Both the position numbers and the translations under genes were made by a program. 34,071 bases of DNA from Nocardia carnea. GTDB taxonomy: Bacteria; Actinomycetota; Actinomycetes; Mycobacteriales; Mycobacteriaceae. Within the stretch, counting starts at the first letter, position 1. The number at the start of each line of letters is the position of its first letter. Shown here in pieces: positions 1 to 7,766 of the stretch. The notes under the pieces were generated by a model. The model worked only from the letters and a program-made list of their open reading frames with translations. It had not been told where the DNA came from and ran no database searches. The stretch lies in the NCBI RefSeq assembly GCF_029869215.1, contig NZ_JARWPM010000092.1, forward strand, positions 1 through 34,071, written 5' to 3'.

Positions 1-1
1 G

Positions 2-391
2 ATCGCCAACGACAGTTGTCTTGTGCGGCCGGTGACCCTCTGGCAGGAGGCGATCGCCAGGATCCAGGCTCGGTATCTGCCGCCGGACTTCGCGGCGCCG
101 GTCCCGCCGTCTGGTCGTGCGGACGACGCAGAACATCTGCCACACGAGGAAATATTGAGCCGGTCGCAGTTCCGCAGTGTTGATCGGCGGATTTACCGAT
201 TCGAGCGTGTCTGGACGGTCGAACAGGCCATCGGTTACCTGTACTCGACATCGCTGCCGCTTCCTCGAGCGCTGGGCGACCGGCGGGCGGCATTCGAAAA
301 CGCCGTCGTTGAGGAACTGCACGCGATCGATCCGAGCGGACGGTTCACCGAACCGGTGGCGCTGGAGGTGTTCACAGCCACGCGACCGTAG
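2..391 (+). CDS. SAM-dependent methyltransferase, C-terminal part (5' end outside window)
   Basis: The reading frame is open from base 2 and ends at 391, so about 129 C-terminal residues are present and the start lies before the window. The tail has a tryptophan-containing helix (WTVEQAIGYLYSTS) followed by a short helical stretch and a final beta strand ending EVFTATRP. This layout is seen at the C-terminus of actinobacterial class I methyltransferases that follow a Rossmann domain. The AdoMet-binding motif itself would lie upstream and cannot be seen, so the assignment rests on the tail alone. An in-frame GTG at 23 is probably internal. No partner gene follows in the same direction. Confidence 0.55.
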   Translation: MANDSCLVRPVTLWQEAIARIQARYLPPDFAAPVPPSGRADDAEHLPHEEILSRSQFRSVDRRIYRFERVWTVEQAIGYLYSTSLPLPRALGDRRAAFENAVVEELHAIDPSGRFTEPVALEVFTATRP

Positions 392-926
392 GGCGCGTCG
401 ACGGGAGCGAATCCGCAGCGGCGCCCGGCCTGCGACGCTGCGGACAGCGGAACCGGTCGGCCGCCACACGTGGAGGATCTGTGATCGTGGTCGAAACTGG
501 GTCGTGTCCTCCAGCATCGCGTGGCTACTCTGCTGAGCTGTGGTAAGAGCGGAACTGGCGCAGCTGATCAACTCCCTCTGTGTCCGGCCATGCGCGAGCT
601 GACCCCGATCCTTGGCCCCGGCCCCGAACGGCGATGCTGACCAGCAGCGACGCCATATCCGTTGATCCTTCGGCGGTTACTACCGGGACCCTGAACTACG
701 CCCCTGCCCGAAGCGACGGAAACCGCCCGCCATCGGACAATCCGTCGCCGGCGGCTCAGCGTGACTTTTCTCCGCATACTTCTCAACCTCATCTCCGCCG
801 TCCGTCGACCCCGCAGCATGGGCTGATCACCAGCACGGAGATCCGGCTCGGAATCTTGCCGGGGGCCGATATGAGGTCTCGGTCGGCCTGCGGCGCCGGC
901 CTCTCGCGGCCGTGCAGGTCACCCGT
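392..926. other. 535-bp stretch without a recognisable gene
   Basis: This lies between the end of the methyltransferase fragment and the end of the leftward unknown gene. Short open frames occur on both strands, but they are arginine- and proline-rich with no recognisable domain, as expected of chance frames in GC-rich DNA. I see no strong hairpin, repeat or RNA gene here. Confidence 0.5.
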
Positions 927-1625
927 TCACGTGTATCGGAATCCCATACCCCACCCGCGCCCGTGCGCCAACTCGATCACCCGCGCCCACTTACGCATCC
1001 GCGCTACGAACTGCGAATACTCCGTGATGCGGTAATTCCCGGCCAGGTGCAGCTCGACGAATGGACGCAATTCCTCCAGGCGCCCCGAGATCCGGGACCA
1101 CGCCTGCGCCCGATCGGCGACCCTGGCGGGCGAGGACAGGTAATACAACCCGCCACCACCGATGGCGCCGGAGAGTTCACGCCACCGCGCCGGCTCGGGC
1201 TCCGATCCGTCTGTATCGAGGAAGTCGTGCACGTCCTCGACCAATCGGAGGAAGCCGGGCAGATCCTCGATCACCTGCGCACCCGCCTCGCAGCTGTATA
1301 CATCCGGCGATCCCCGCTCCCCGCACGCCTCTTCGTCCTGGACCCAGTGGTAGGTGTCCGTCCAGATGTGCTCGAATTCCAGGTGGACGGTGTCCTTTTC
1401 GAGCCCCCAGTCGAAGCGGGCCATCCACCCGTCGGGGTGCAGGCTCAGGCCGTCGGAATCCGTGTCGCCCCACAAGGGATAGCTCTCATCGACCAGGAGA
1501 TCGAAAGGCGGCTCCGGATCGAAGTACCCGACGCCCAGCCGATAAGAGCGGGGCCGTCGATAGCGCTCGATCTCCTGGGCCAGCCGCACCCAGTCCGCAA
1601 TGTAGACCGAGATGTACATGCCCAT
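927..1625 (-). CDS. Unrecognised 232-residue protein
   Basis: I do not recognise the family. The protein is acidic and rich in tryptophan and tyrosine, begins MGMYISVYIADWVRL, and has no signal peptide or membrane segment. Its composition is that of a soluble cytosolic protein. ATG at 1625 is chosen because GGGAG lies six bases upstream; a TTG at 1652 would add nine residues without a better ribosome site. The short N-terminal MGMYxS start resembles small actinobacterial DUF proteins, but I cannot name one. It reads away from the TetR gene upstream with about 310 bases between them, so it probably has its own promoter. Confidence 0.7.
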   Translation of the reverse strand: MGMYISVYIADWVRLAQEIERYRRPRSYRLGVGYFDPEPPFDLLVDESYPLWGDTDSDGLSLHPDGWMARFDWGLEKDTVHLEFEHIWTDTYHWVQDEEACGERGSPDVYSCEAGAQVIEDLPGFLRLVEDVHDFLDTDGSEPEPARWRELSGAIGGGGLYYLSSPARVADRAQAWSRISGRLEELRPFVELHLAGNYRITEYSQFVARMRKWARVIELAHGRGWGMGFRYT

Positions 1626-1934
1626 ACCGAACTCCCGAATCAGCTCCGACAATCACCCGCACCGGCCCATTGTGGCGGCCGGGCGGCGCCCTCGGCAGCG
1701 ATTATTCCGCCGGGATGCAACCACCTGGGCAGAGCCGCGGATCGGATCGAAATTCGGTGCGGCCATAGGCACTGCCGCTATCTCGTCGTACTTCGCGCAT
1801 CAGGGCACGCCTTCTCGTGTCGGCCGAGTCCCCCCATCGAGAAGGCACCCGGCCCGCCCGCAAGCCGACCGGGTAGGGTCCGGTTGCCCAGCTACCACAG
1901 AGCCGATTGGATCCGGCGCAGATCGGCGAAAGGG

Positions 1935-2507
1935 TTACGGCTTACGCCGGATAGCCGCCAGTACCGCATCGACCGATTGCTCGGCCAGGGAATCCGGCAG
2001 CGGCAAGTGGCGAAACAGGGCGCGGAAATAGATCGGCGCGGCCACCGCGTCGAGCACGAATCCGATATCGATCTCCGGGTCGACCTCGCCCCGTTCTATC
2101 GCCGATTCCAGCGCACGCGCCGTCGTCTCACGACGTGGGCCGAACACTCTGGACCACAACTGTTCACGGAGTTCCGGGTCGGCGGAGAGGTCGGCCACGA
2201 GTGCGGGCAGTACCCGGCCCAGCGAGGTATCACGCACTGCCACCACCAGTTCCCGCATGGACGCCACGAGATCCGCGCGGAGATCACCGGTATCCGCCGT
2301 CGGTTCGAGCCCGAGCAGATCGGCGACGATATCGACCACCAGGTGGCGTTTGGACGGCCATCGCCGATAGATCGCGGGGCGGTGGACACCCGATTCGGTT
2401 GCGACCCGGCCGATGGTCATCCGCGCATACCCCTCGGCATCGAGTACGGCGCGCGCCGCGGCGAGCACGGTGGTATCGATTCGCTCGTCCCGGTTTCGGC
2501 CTGCCAT
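1935..2507 (-). CDS. TetR/AcrR family transcriptional regulator
   Basis: This 190-residue protein has an N-terminal helix-turn-helix (about residues 10-55, with TIGRVATESGVHRPAIYRRW as the DNA-binding part) and a helical ligand-binding C-terminal domain of the TetR_C type. The start at 2507 overlaps the stop of the upstream VOC gene (TGATG), so the two are translationally coupled and form one operon. The likely operator is the 16-bp palindrome at 2937-2952, just before the VOC gene, which would make the regulator self-controlling. The ligand is unknown; a substrate of the VOC partner is the obvious guess. Confidence 0.88.
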   Translation of the reverse strand: MAGRNRDERIDTTVLAAARAVLDAEGYARMTIGRVATESGVHRPAIYRRWPSKRHLVVDIVADLLGLEPTADTGDLRADLVASMRELVVAVRDTSLGRVLPALVADLSADPELREQLWSRVFGPRRETTARALESAIERGEVDPEIDIGFVLDAVAAPIYFRALFRHLPLPDSLAEQSVDAVLAAIRRKP

Positions 2508-2926
2508 CAGAACACCGGCCGCGGCATGAGAACCACCTGCCATCCGTCCGGGTCCGGGAAGGCGATCGCCCCGTTCGCCGCCCAGAACGGATTCTCGGTC
2601 GCGACCGGTTCGACCCCGAACTCCCCCAGCCGCTCCACCGTTTCGTACATGCGCGCTTCCGAGGAGAAATACAGCACCAGCAGATTGTCGTTGCTCGGCG
2701 CCTCACCCGGACTTCCGTCGGCGTGGGTGGTGAATTCGAGGTGATAGTCCGTGCCAGGAAGTCCCAGCATCACACCGTCGTACCCCGCATGGTTCTCGAA
2801 ACGGTACAGCTCGTTCAACCCGAGCCCGTCCACATAGAACCGGATCACCTCCTCGAGGCGATCAGTCGGTCGGGCGAACCTGACCTGCACTACGTCGAGG
2901 GAATCGGGCCACGCGCTGATCGTCAT
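2507..2926 (-). CDS. VOC (glyoxalase/bleomycin-resistance) family protein
   Basis: This 139-residue protein has the paired beta-alpha-beta-beta-beta modules of the vicinal oxygen chelate fold. Candidate metal ligands are His and Glu in YHLEFT and the polar residues of the last strands near DPDGWQVVLM. The family includes glyoxalases, dioxygenases and drug-binding proteins; the exact role cannot be told. It is the first gene of a two-gene operon with the TetR regulator. No ribosome-binding site is seen upstream of ATG 2926. A possible -10 (TATCGT) ends six bases before the ATG, so the message may be leaderless. Confidence 0.85.
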   Translation of the reverse strand: MTISAWPDSLDVVQVRFARPTDRLEEVIRFYVDGLGLNELYRFENHAGYDGVMLGLPGTDYHLEFTTHADGSPGEAPSNDNLLVLYFSSEARMYETVERLGEFGVEPVATENPFWAANGAIAFPDPDGWQVVLMPRPVF

Positions 2927-2936
2927 ATGATTACGA

Positions 2937-2952
2937 TACGGTACGTACCGTA
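2937..2952. promoter_or_regulatory. Palindromic operator, probably for the TetR regulator
   Basis: TACGGTACGTACCGTA is a perfect 16-bp palindrome that begins 10 bases upstream of the VOC start codon. Size and symmetry fit a TetR-family operator. It lies immediately upstream of the possible -10 hexamer TATCGT (minus strand), where bound protein would block RNA polymerase. Assignment to the adjacent TetR is inference from position. Confidence 0.65.
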
Positions 2953-3048
2953 ATTAATCGATGCCGAGTTCAGCTCGGCCGCCCAAACTGTGGCTGTGCA
3001 CGGTCGGCGGTCGTGGGGCGCGTACCGTGAGTACCGAGTAGCACTTCG

Positions 3049-3888
3049 CTACGCGGTGCAGAAATCGATGAGGGCTCGGGCAACCTGGTCGGGTGCGTTC
3101 TCGGTGGGGATGTGGTCCGCGTCGGGGATACGGATGAGTGTGGTGTGCGGGATCTCCGCGGCGAACTTCTCGGCGTACCCGACTTTCTCGAAGCTGTCGT
3201 CCTCGCCCCAGATCAGTAGTTTGGGCGTCGTGGACCGCCGCAGGGCGGGCATGAGATCCAGGGTGTAGCGGCTGTCGGCTGCGCTCGCCATGGCCATCCA
3301 GGAGCGGCGGACCCGCGAATCGGTCCACGGATCCAGATAGTCGGTGATCAACTGCTCGGTGGCGGCACCGGCCAGCGCTTCGGTCACGGCCCGGCGGCGG
3401 GCGGCGAGAAATTCGTCGCCGGTGGTCGCCGCGGCGACTGCCGGGTCCCGGAACCGCGCCACGTGCGGCGCGGGCCAGGAATCGTAGGCAACCGAGTTCA
3501 CCAGGGCCAGCCTGGACACCGCCATCAGTTCATGGACGAGTAGATGCTCGGCGACGGCACCGCCGATGTCATGACCTGCCACCGCGAGCGGCCCGTTGAG
3601 CCCGAGCGCGGCGGCGAACCGCACCGTCCACTCCGCGAGAGCGGGGACCGCGGCCGTTTCCGGAGTGAGCTCGCCACCCGATCGCCCCATGCCGGGGAAA
3701 TCGACCGCGACGGGCCGCAGGCCCGCGTCCGCGAGGCGCGCCAGCACCGGAAGCCACACCCGGCTCCAATATGTCCCGTGCAGCAACAACACGGCCGGAC
3801 CCTCCCGTCCCGCCGTCAGATAGCTGGCTGTTTCACCGTCCACCTGGACCGAGGTCCGCCACACTTCGGGGTCAGCGATTTCACTCAT
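3049..3888 (-). CDS. Alpha/beta hydrolase, epoxide hydrolase/haloalkane dehalogenase-like
   Basis: This 279-residue alpha/beta-fold hydrolase shows the oxyanion-hole HG motif at about 37-38, a nucleophile elbow GHDIGG with Asp107 in place of Ser, an acidic position in WGEDD (about 230-231) and His259 in DADHIPTENAP. An Asp nucleophile is the mark of the epoxide hydrolase, haloalkane dehalogenase and fluoroacetate dehalogenase branch, so hydrolysis of an epoxide or carbon-halogen bond through an ester intermediate is likely. ATG 3888 is preferred to the upstream ATG at 3960, since the extra 24 residues do not look like part of the fold and would overlap the divergent gene. It is transcribed divergently from a GlxA-type regulator 70 bases away, which may control it. 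Confidence 0.85.
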   Translation of the reverse strand: MSEIADPEVWRTSVQVDGETASYLTAGREGPAVLLLHGTYWSRVWLPVLARLADAGLRPVAVDFPGMGRSGGELTPETAAVPALAEWTVRFAAALGLNGPLAVAGHDIGGAVAEHLLVHELMAVSRLALVNSVAYDSWPAPHVARFRDPAVAAATTGDEFLAARRRAVTEALAGAATEQLITDYLDPWTDSRVRRSWMAMASAADSRYTLDLMPALRRSTTPKLLIWGEDDSFEKVGYAEKFAAEIPHTTLIRIPDADHIPTENAPDQVARALIDFCTA

Positions 3889-3946
3889 GGGATCACTCTG
3901 ACCGGATTTCGCGTCGCGGACGAGAGTCCAGAAAGACATCATTGGG

Positions 3947-3952
3947 TATATT
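3947..3952 (+). promoter_or_regulatory. Probable -10 element of a leaderless promoter
   Basis: TATATT ends six bases before ATG 3959, and no Shine-Dalgarno sequence precedes that ATG. This spacing would put the transcription start at or next to the start codon. No good -35 is visible. Confidence 0.5.
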
Positions 3953-3958
3953 TCTGCC

Positions 3959-4993
3959 ATGACCCGTCATCGGGTGGTAGCTCTGCTCAACCCACCCCAG
4001 TCACCCTTCGAACTCGCCTGTGCCGCCGAGGTTTTCGGCACGGTGCGACCGGACGTGCCGTCGTACTACAGCTTCCGGGTCTGCGCCGAGCACCCCGGCC
4101 CCCTGCCGACCACCGCCGGCTACGTCATGCTCATCGACGCCGGACTGACGGCCCTGCAGGAAGCAGACACCGTGATCGTCCCCGGCTGGCATCCACCCGC
4201 CGCACCGGTGTCGCCCGCCGTCACGGCGGCACTCCGGGATGCCCACTGGCGCGGGGCCAGGATCGTCGCCATCTGCACGGGGGCGTTCGTCCTCGCCGGA
4301 GCGGGATTACTCGACGGCCGCCGCGCCACCACCCATTGGCGCGATGCCGCCCGACTCGCCGCAACCTTCCCCGAAGTGCAGGTCGACCAGGACGTGCTCT
4401 ACGTGGACCACGGCGACGTGGCGACCAGCGCCGGAACCGGAGCAGGCATCGACCTGTGCCTGCACCTCGTGCGCTCCGACCACGGCGCGGCATACGCCGC
4501 CCGGATCGCCAGGAACATGGTCCTGCCGCCGCACCGGGACGGCAGCCAGCTCCAGTACGCCACCCGGCCCGCGCCGGCCGGAGCAGACGAATCGTTGGCG
4601 CCCCTGCTGCAATGGGCGACCTCCCGGCTCGGCACCGAACTGACCGTCGACCGGCTCGCCCAACGAGCGGGGCTATCGACCCGCACCCTCGCCAGGCGGT
4701 TCACCGAACAACTCGGCACCAGCCCCGGACAATGGCTGCTCCGCCAGCGCCTCGATGCCGCCCGAGTACTGCTGGAACAGACCGGCCTTCCCGTGGAAAC
4801 CATCGCACGCCGGGTCGGACTGGCCTCGGCAGTCAACCTGCGCCGCCACTTCCGGACACAACTGGGCACCACACCCGGCGCCTACCGACGAACCTTCGGC
4901 GAAACCGGCAGGTCGCCTTCCACCGCCACCCGGTCAAACCCCGAGAACGGCATGCTTATGCAAGCTCATGCCGACAATCCGCGTCTTACTTGA
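3959..4993 (+). CDS. GlxA family regulator (DJ-1/PfpI domain plus AraC helix-turn-helix)
   Basis: This 344-residue transcription factor has an N-terminal DJ-1/PfpI-like domain (about 1-190, with Cys in AICTGAF and the following LLDGRRATTHW) and a C-terminal AraC double helix-turn-helix (about 215-320, ending TPGAYRRTFG). Domain order and length match GlxA/FtrA-type regulators, where the DJ-1 domain is thought to sense a ligand rather than act as an enzyme. It is divergent from the Asp-nucleophile hydrolase, its best candidate target. A second protein of the same architecture is encoded at 6721-7668. The last 25 residues are low-complexity and probably disordered. Confidence 0.92.
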   Translation: MTRHRVVALLNPPQSPFELACAAEVFGTVRPDVPSYYSFRVCAEHPGPLPTTAGYVMLIDAGLTALQEADTVIVPGWHPPAAPVSPAVTAALRDAHWRGARIVAICTGAFVLAGAGLLDGRRATTHWRDAARLAATFPEVQVDQDVLYVDHGDVATSAGTGAGIDLCLHLVRSDHGAAYAARIARNMVLPPHRDGSQLQYATRPAPAGADESLAPLLQWATSRLGTELTVDRLAQRAGLSTRTLARRFTEQLGTSPGQWLLRQRLDAARVLLEQTGLPVETIARRVGLASAVNLRRHFRTQLGTTPGAYRRTFGETGRSPSTATRSNPENGMLMQAHADNPRLT

Positions 4994-5037
4994 CATAGCG
5001 ATGACCGTTTCTGGGTGCTGGCCGGGTGGACGCCTCG

Positions 5038-5769
5038 TCATCTTCTGAGGCGCGAGCCGACGACCGCTTCCAGGTCTTCGAGGCCCGCCAAGTGTGTGGC
5101 GAGTTCGCTGCGTTCGGCTTCGGTGAGGGGGACGGCGCGGGCGCGGGTGAGGGCATCGACCGCGGCGGTGGTGTCGTCGGCGCGGAGGGCGAGTTCGGCG
5201 CGGTAGGCCAGCGCCTCGACCAGTTCGACGGCCGGTGCCCCACCCTGTTCCCGGGCCAGCGTGGCGTCCAGAATCTTCACCGCCTGCTGCGTGTCGCCCT
5301 TGGAGTCGTCGAGCACGACGGCGTTCTCCAGCGCCTTGGCCAGCTTGCCGACGGCGGGCGCATCCGCGTCATCGGCACCCGGCGACCGGAAGATCCGGAT
5401 CCAGTTCCCGCCGGGGTCGACCACCGTGAACCCGGAGTGGTTGTCGGCATTCTTGCGTTTCCGCGGACGGGTCATCCGCGGGATCCCGGAGACCAGAAGC
5501 TTGCCGTGGACCGCGCGCATACCTGCGGCGAACGCCTCGAAGAGCTCCTGGGTGTCGGGCACGAGGACCACACAACTGCCGTAGGAGTCTTCGGGCTCGA
5601 AGCCCGGCATACCGAAGAACTGCAGCTGGAAATCTTCTCGCTGCAGGCCCACGCACGGGTTCGGGCGGACTTGGTAGTAGGTCTGGGTGAAGCCGAGCAT
5701 GGTGTAGAACTCGACGATCTCGTCGATGGATCTGCACGGAAGCAGCGGGACGGTGATCTCGTGGGCCAT
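5038..5769 (-). CDS. VOC domain protein with C-terminal helical (TPR-like) extension
   Basis: This 243-residue protein has two parts. Residues 1 to about 130 form a VOC domain opening with VPLLPCRSIDEIVEFYTMLGF and closing with VVDPGGNWIRIF. Residues about 140-243 are alanine- and leucine-rich amphipathic helices with spacing that resembles tetratricopeptide repeats. The start at 5769 follows GGAG about ten bases upstream; a longer frame to 5946 runs into the PadR gene and is rejected. It is the second gene of a PadR-VOC operon with a 47-base gap, so it is presumably what the PadR repressor controls. The VOC part may bind or isomerise a small molecule; no specific reaction can be assigned. 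Confidence 0.85.
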   Translation of the reverse strand: MAHEITVPLLPCRSIDEIVEFYTMLGFTQTYYQVRPNPCVGLQREDFQLQFFGMPGFEPEDSYGSCVVLVPDTQELFEAFAAGMRAVHGKLLVSGIPRMTRPRKRKNADNHSGFTVVDPGGNWIRIFRSPGADDADAPAVGKLAKALENAVVLDDSKGDTQQAVKILDATLAREQGGAPAVELVEALAYRAELALRADDTTAAVDALTRARAVPLTEAERSELATHLAGLEDLEAVVGSRLRR

Positions 5770-5816
5770 GACCGTGCTCCGTCTCGAAGGGAAGGTTTCG
5801 CCGATGCTCGCGGCCG

Positions 5817-6419
5817 CTACTCGGCCGACGCTGCGGGTTGACGGGTGGGGGAACCGGGCTCGCCGGCCATACTGAAAGCGCCCTCTTCCAGCCGATCGAT
5901 CAGCCGCCGGGTCCACTGGGCGCCGGTATCGGCGGTCGCCAGCCACAGCGAGATGACCTCACCTACCGGGCCCCAGGCGTCCAGCTCGGTGTCCGGGGGC
6001 AGATATGCGGTGATGCTCATGCGCCAGTCGCGCATCGCGTCGGCTCGGGTCCGCAGGACCTGCAGGGCCTGCTCCCGGGGTAGGTCCTCGATCAGGCCCA
6101 CCGCTGCGCACAGGACATCCAGCCGCGGCTCACGGTCGGCCAAGGCCCGGCGCAGGAGACCGAGATACTCCTGCTCACCCTTGTCCGTCAGCTCGTATTC
6201 GATTCTCGGCGGGCCCCCGGCGACCGAGGGATCCGCATCGGACGTCGCCGTCAGCAAACCCTGGCCGGCCATGCTCTTGAGGGCGTGATACACCGAACCC
6301 GATGTGGCGGTGGACCATTCGTGTGCGCCCCAGGATTCCAGATCCGCGCGGATCTGATAGCCGTGGGCGCGACCGCGCCTGCGCAGTGCCCCCAGGACCA
6401 GAAGTCGTACCGGCTTCAT
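5817..6419 (-). CDS. PadR family transcriptional regulator
   Basis: This 200-residue protein has the PadR winged helix (about 1-85: LLVLGALRRRGRAHGYQI, a wing near GGPPRIEYELTDKG) and a helical dimerisation domain of the Vir_act_alpha_C type. PadR proteins usually repress their own operon and an adjacent effector gene until a small molecule binds. The downstream VOC fusion is the likely effector. Two nearly identical 16-bp palindromes upstream (6439-6454 and 6487-6502) bracket a good promoter, which supports autorepression. A purine-rich ribosome site (GGAAGGGG) precedes ATG 6419. The last 20 residues are disordered. Confidence 0.92.
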   Translation of the reverse strand: MKPVRLLVLGALRRRGRAHGYQIRADLESWGAHEWSTATSGSVYHALKSMAGQGLLTATSDADPSVAGGPPRIEYELTDKGEQEYLGLLRRALADREPRLDVLCAAVGLIEDLPREQALQVLRTRADAMRDWRMSITAYLPPDTELDAWGPVGEVISLWLATADTGAQWTRRLIDRLEEGAFSMAGEPGSPTRQPAASAE

Positions 6420-6438
6420 CGAACCCCTTCCGCCTCCA

Positions 6439-6454
6439 TAGCCAAATTTGGCTA
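6439..6454. promoter_or_regulatory. PadR operator O1
   Basis: TAGCCAAATTTGGCTA is a perfect 16-bp palindrome. It lies just downstream of the putative -10 of the PadR promoter, at about the transcription start. The repeated copy 48 bases away makes chance unlikely. Confidence 0.75.
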
Positions 6455-6463
6455 CCGCAACCG

Positions 6464-6493
6464 AGCGTACTCCGCCGCCGACACATTAGCCAA
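6464..6493 (-). promoter_or_regulatory. Promoter of the PadR-VOC operon
   Basis: On the minus strand TTGGCT (6493-6488) and TACGCT (6469-6464) are separated by 18 bases, a good sigma-A-like arrangement for actinomycetes. The -35 hexamer is part of operator O2, and the predicted start point falls next to O1. Confidence 0.6.
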
Positions 6494-6502
6494 ATTTGGT
6501 TA
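6487..6502. promoter_or_regulatory. PadR operator O2
   Basis: TAGCCAAATTTGGTTA differs from O1 by one base. It covers the -35 of the PadR promoter. The distance between the two centres is 48 bases. Beyond it, 6503-6720 holds no gene, repeat or hairpin that I can support. Confidence 0.72.
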
Positions 6503-6720
6503 CACCGAGTCGTGCGCACTGTGGCGGAACGTCCGGGACCACACGCCTACCACCCGTGGCGAAGAGCTGTGGCGAGAAGGAAACCGGTGCCGCGGCGAGC
6601 CCTTCCCACAAGACCTGCGCTCGTGTCAGCACCGGATTCGTCGGCATGGCCACATTCTGCTCACCGTAGCTCCCACGGAGCCACCGCATATCCCACACCT
6701 CGGACAGTGTTTGGCGGGGA

Positions 6721-7668
6721 CTAAGCGGGCGGACTCGTCCGGAAGGTCGCACGGTATGCCGCGGGGGTTGTGCCGATCTGCCGGACGAAGTGATACCGCA
6801 AGGTTTCGATCGACCCGAAACCCGCTGTTTCGGCGATCTTCTCGACCGAGACGGCGGTCGTTTCGAGCAGTTCCCGGGCCCGGTGGAGGCGGCGGTCGAG
6901 CAGCCATTGCGCCGGTGTCGTTCCCGTATGCGCCCGGAATCGCCGCGACAGGCTGCGAACGCTCATCGAGGCCTCGGCGGCGATATCGGCCAAGGACATC
7001 GGGGTGGCGAGGTTGTCCTGCATCCATTGCAGTGTCGGTCCGAGATCGTCGGATCGCGTGGCCGGTGCGGGGCGCTCGATGAACTGTGCTTGCCCGCCTC
7101 CGCGTTGGGGTGGCATCACGATTTGCCGGGCGATTTCGCTCGCCACCGCCGCACCGTGGTCGCGGCGCACGATATGCAGGCACAGGTCGAGACCCGCCGC
7201 GACGCCCGCCGAGGTGAGGATCGATCCTTCGTCGATGAACAGGACCGACGGGTCCACTGTCACGGCCGGGTACCGGGCCGCGAGATGCTCGGCGAGCATC
7301 CAGTGTGTTGTCGCTTTCCGGCCGTCCAGCAGGCCCGCGGCCGCCAGCACGAAGGCTCCGGTGCAGATCGAGACCACTCGTGCCCCGCGGTCCGCCGCCG
7401 CCCGTACGGCTCGCAGGACGCGCGGGTCGGGCACCGCATCGGGATCGGCGCCCGGGACGATGACCGTCCGAGCGTCGGACGCGGCGTCGAGCCCGTAACG
7501 CGAGGAGAAGGCGAACACTTCCTCCCCGGCGGCCGTCGCGATCATGTTCTTCTTCCGTTGCGCACACACCCGGACGCGGTAGCCGGGCGCGAGCGAGAAG
7601 ACCTGGCACGGAATGGCCAATTCGAAACCCACGACTCCGTCAACAGCCAGTACAGCGACAGGATGCAT
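6721..7668 (-). CDS. GlxA family regulator (DJ-1/PfpI domain plus AraC helix-turn-helix)
   Basis: This 315-residue regulator has a DJ-1/PfpI-like N-terminal domain (about 1-180, with Cys in SICTGAF and LLDGRKATTHW) and an AraC helix-turn-helix pair (about 205-310, SIETLRYHFVRQIGTTPAAYR). Architecture and many motifs match the regulator at 3959-4993, so the two are paralogues. It is divergent from the DJ-1/ABM fusion gene. The 30-bp inverted repeat at 7681-7710 lies in the shared promoter. A -10-like TAAGAT ends six bases before the ATG with no ribosome site, so a leaderless message is likely. Confidence 0.92.
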   Translation of the reverse strand: MHPVAVLAVDGVVGFELAIPCQVFSLAPGYRVRVCAQRKKNMIATAAGEEVFAFSSRYGLDAASDARTVIVPGADPDAVPDPRVLRAVRAAADRGARVVSICTGAFVLAAAGLLDGRKATTHWMLAEHLAARYPAVTVDPSVLFIDEGSILTSAGVAAGLDLCLHIVRRDHGAAVASEIARQIVMPPQRGGGQAQFIERPAPATRSDDLGPTLQWMQDNLATPMSLADIAAEASMSVRSLSRRFRAHTGTTPAQWLLDRRLHRARELLETTAVSVEKIAETAGFGSIETLRYHFVRQIGTTPAAYRATFRTSPPA

Positions 7669-7674
7669 GGCCAG

Positions 7675-7680
7675 ATCTTA
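7675..7680 (-). promoter_or_regulatory. Probable -10 element of a leaderless promoter
   Basis: Minus-strand TAAGAT ends six bases before ATG 7668. The geometry is the same as at the paralogous regulator gene (3947-3952). Confidence 0.5.
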
Positions 7681-7710
7681 CGTAACTATGGCGATCGCGC
7701 CACTGTTACG
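7681..7710. promoter_or_regulatory. 30-bp interrupted inverted repeat in divergent promoter
   Basis: The arms read CGTAAC-NN-TGGCG and CGCCA-NN-GTTACG around a 4-base centre, so 22 of 30 positions are symmetric. It sits between the GlxA-type regulator and the DJ-1/ABM gene, directly upstream of the regulator's putative -10. A binding site for the regulator is the simplest reading. Confidence 0.6.
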
Positions 7711-7766
7711 GCAGACCGAAGCTCGAAATACTCGGGAGGTAACCCCAACTCCCCCAGGAGGATCCG

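Noticed and set aside
912..2744. A long rightward open frame of about 610 codons
   Set aside because: It is antisense to the unknown gene, the TetR gene and most of the VOC gene, is rich in Arg, Pro and His and has no domain; it reflects codon bias of the minus-strand genes.
3038..3052. Short hairpin GTAGC/GCTAC at the end of the Asp-type hydrolase gene
   Set aside because: A five-base stem overlapping the stop codon is too weak to call a terminator.
6486..6752. A leftward 88-codon frame upstream of the PadR gene
   Set aside because: It has no domain, no ribosome site, overlaps the end of the GlxA-type gene and stops inside a PadR operator.
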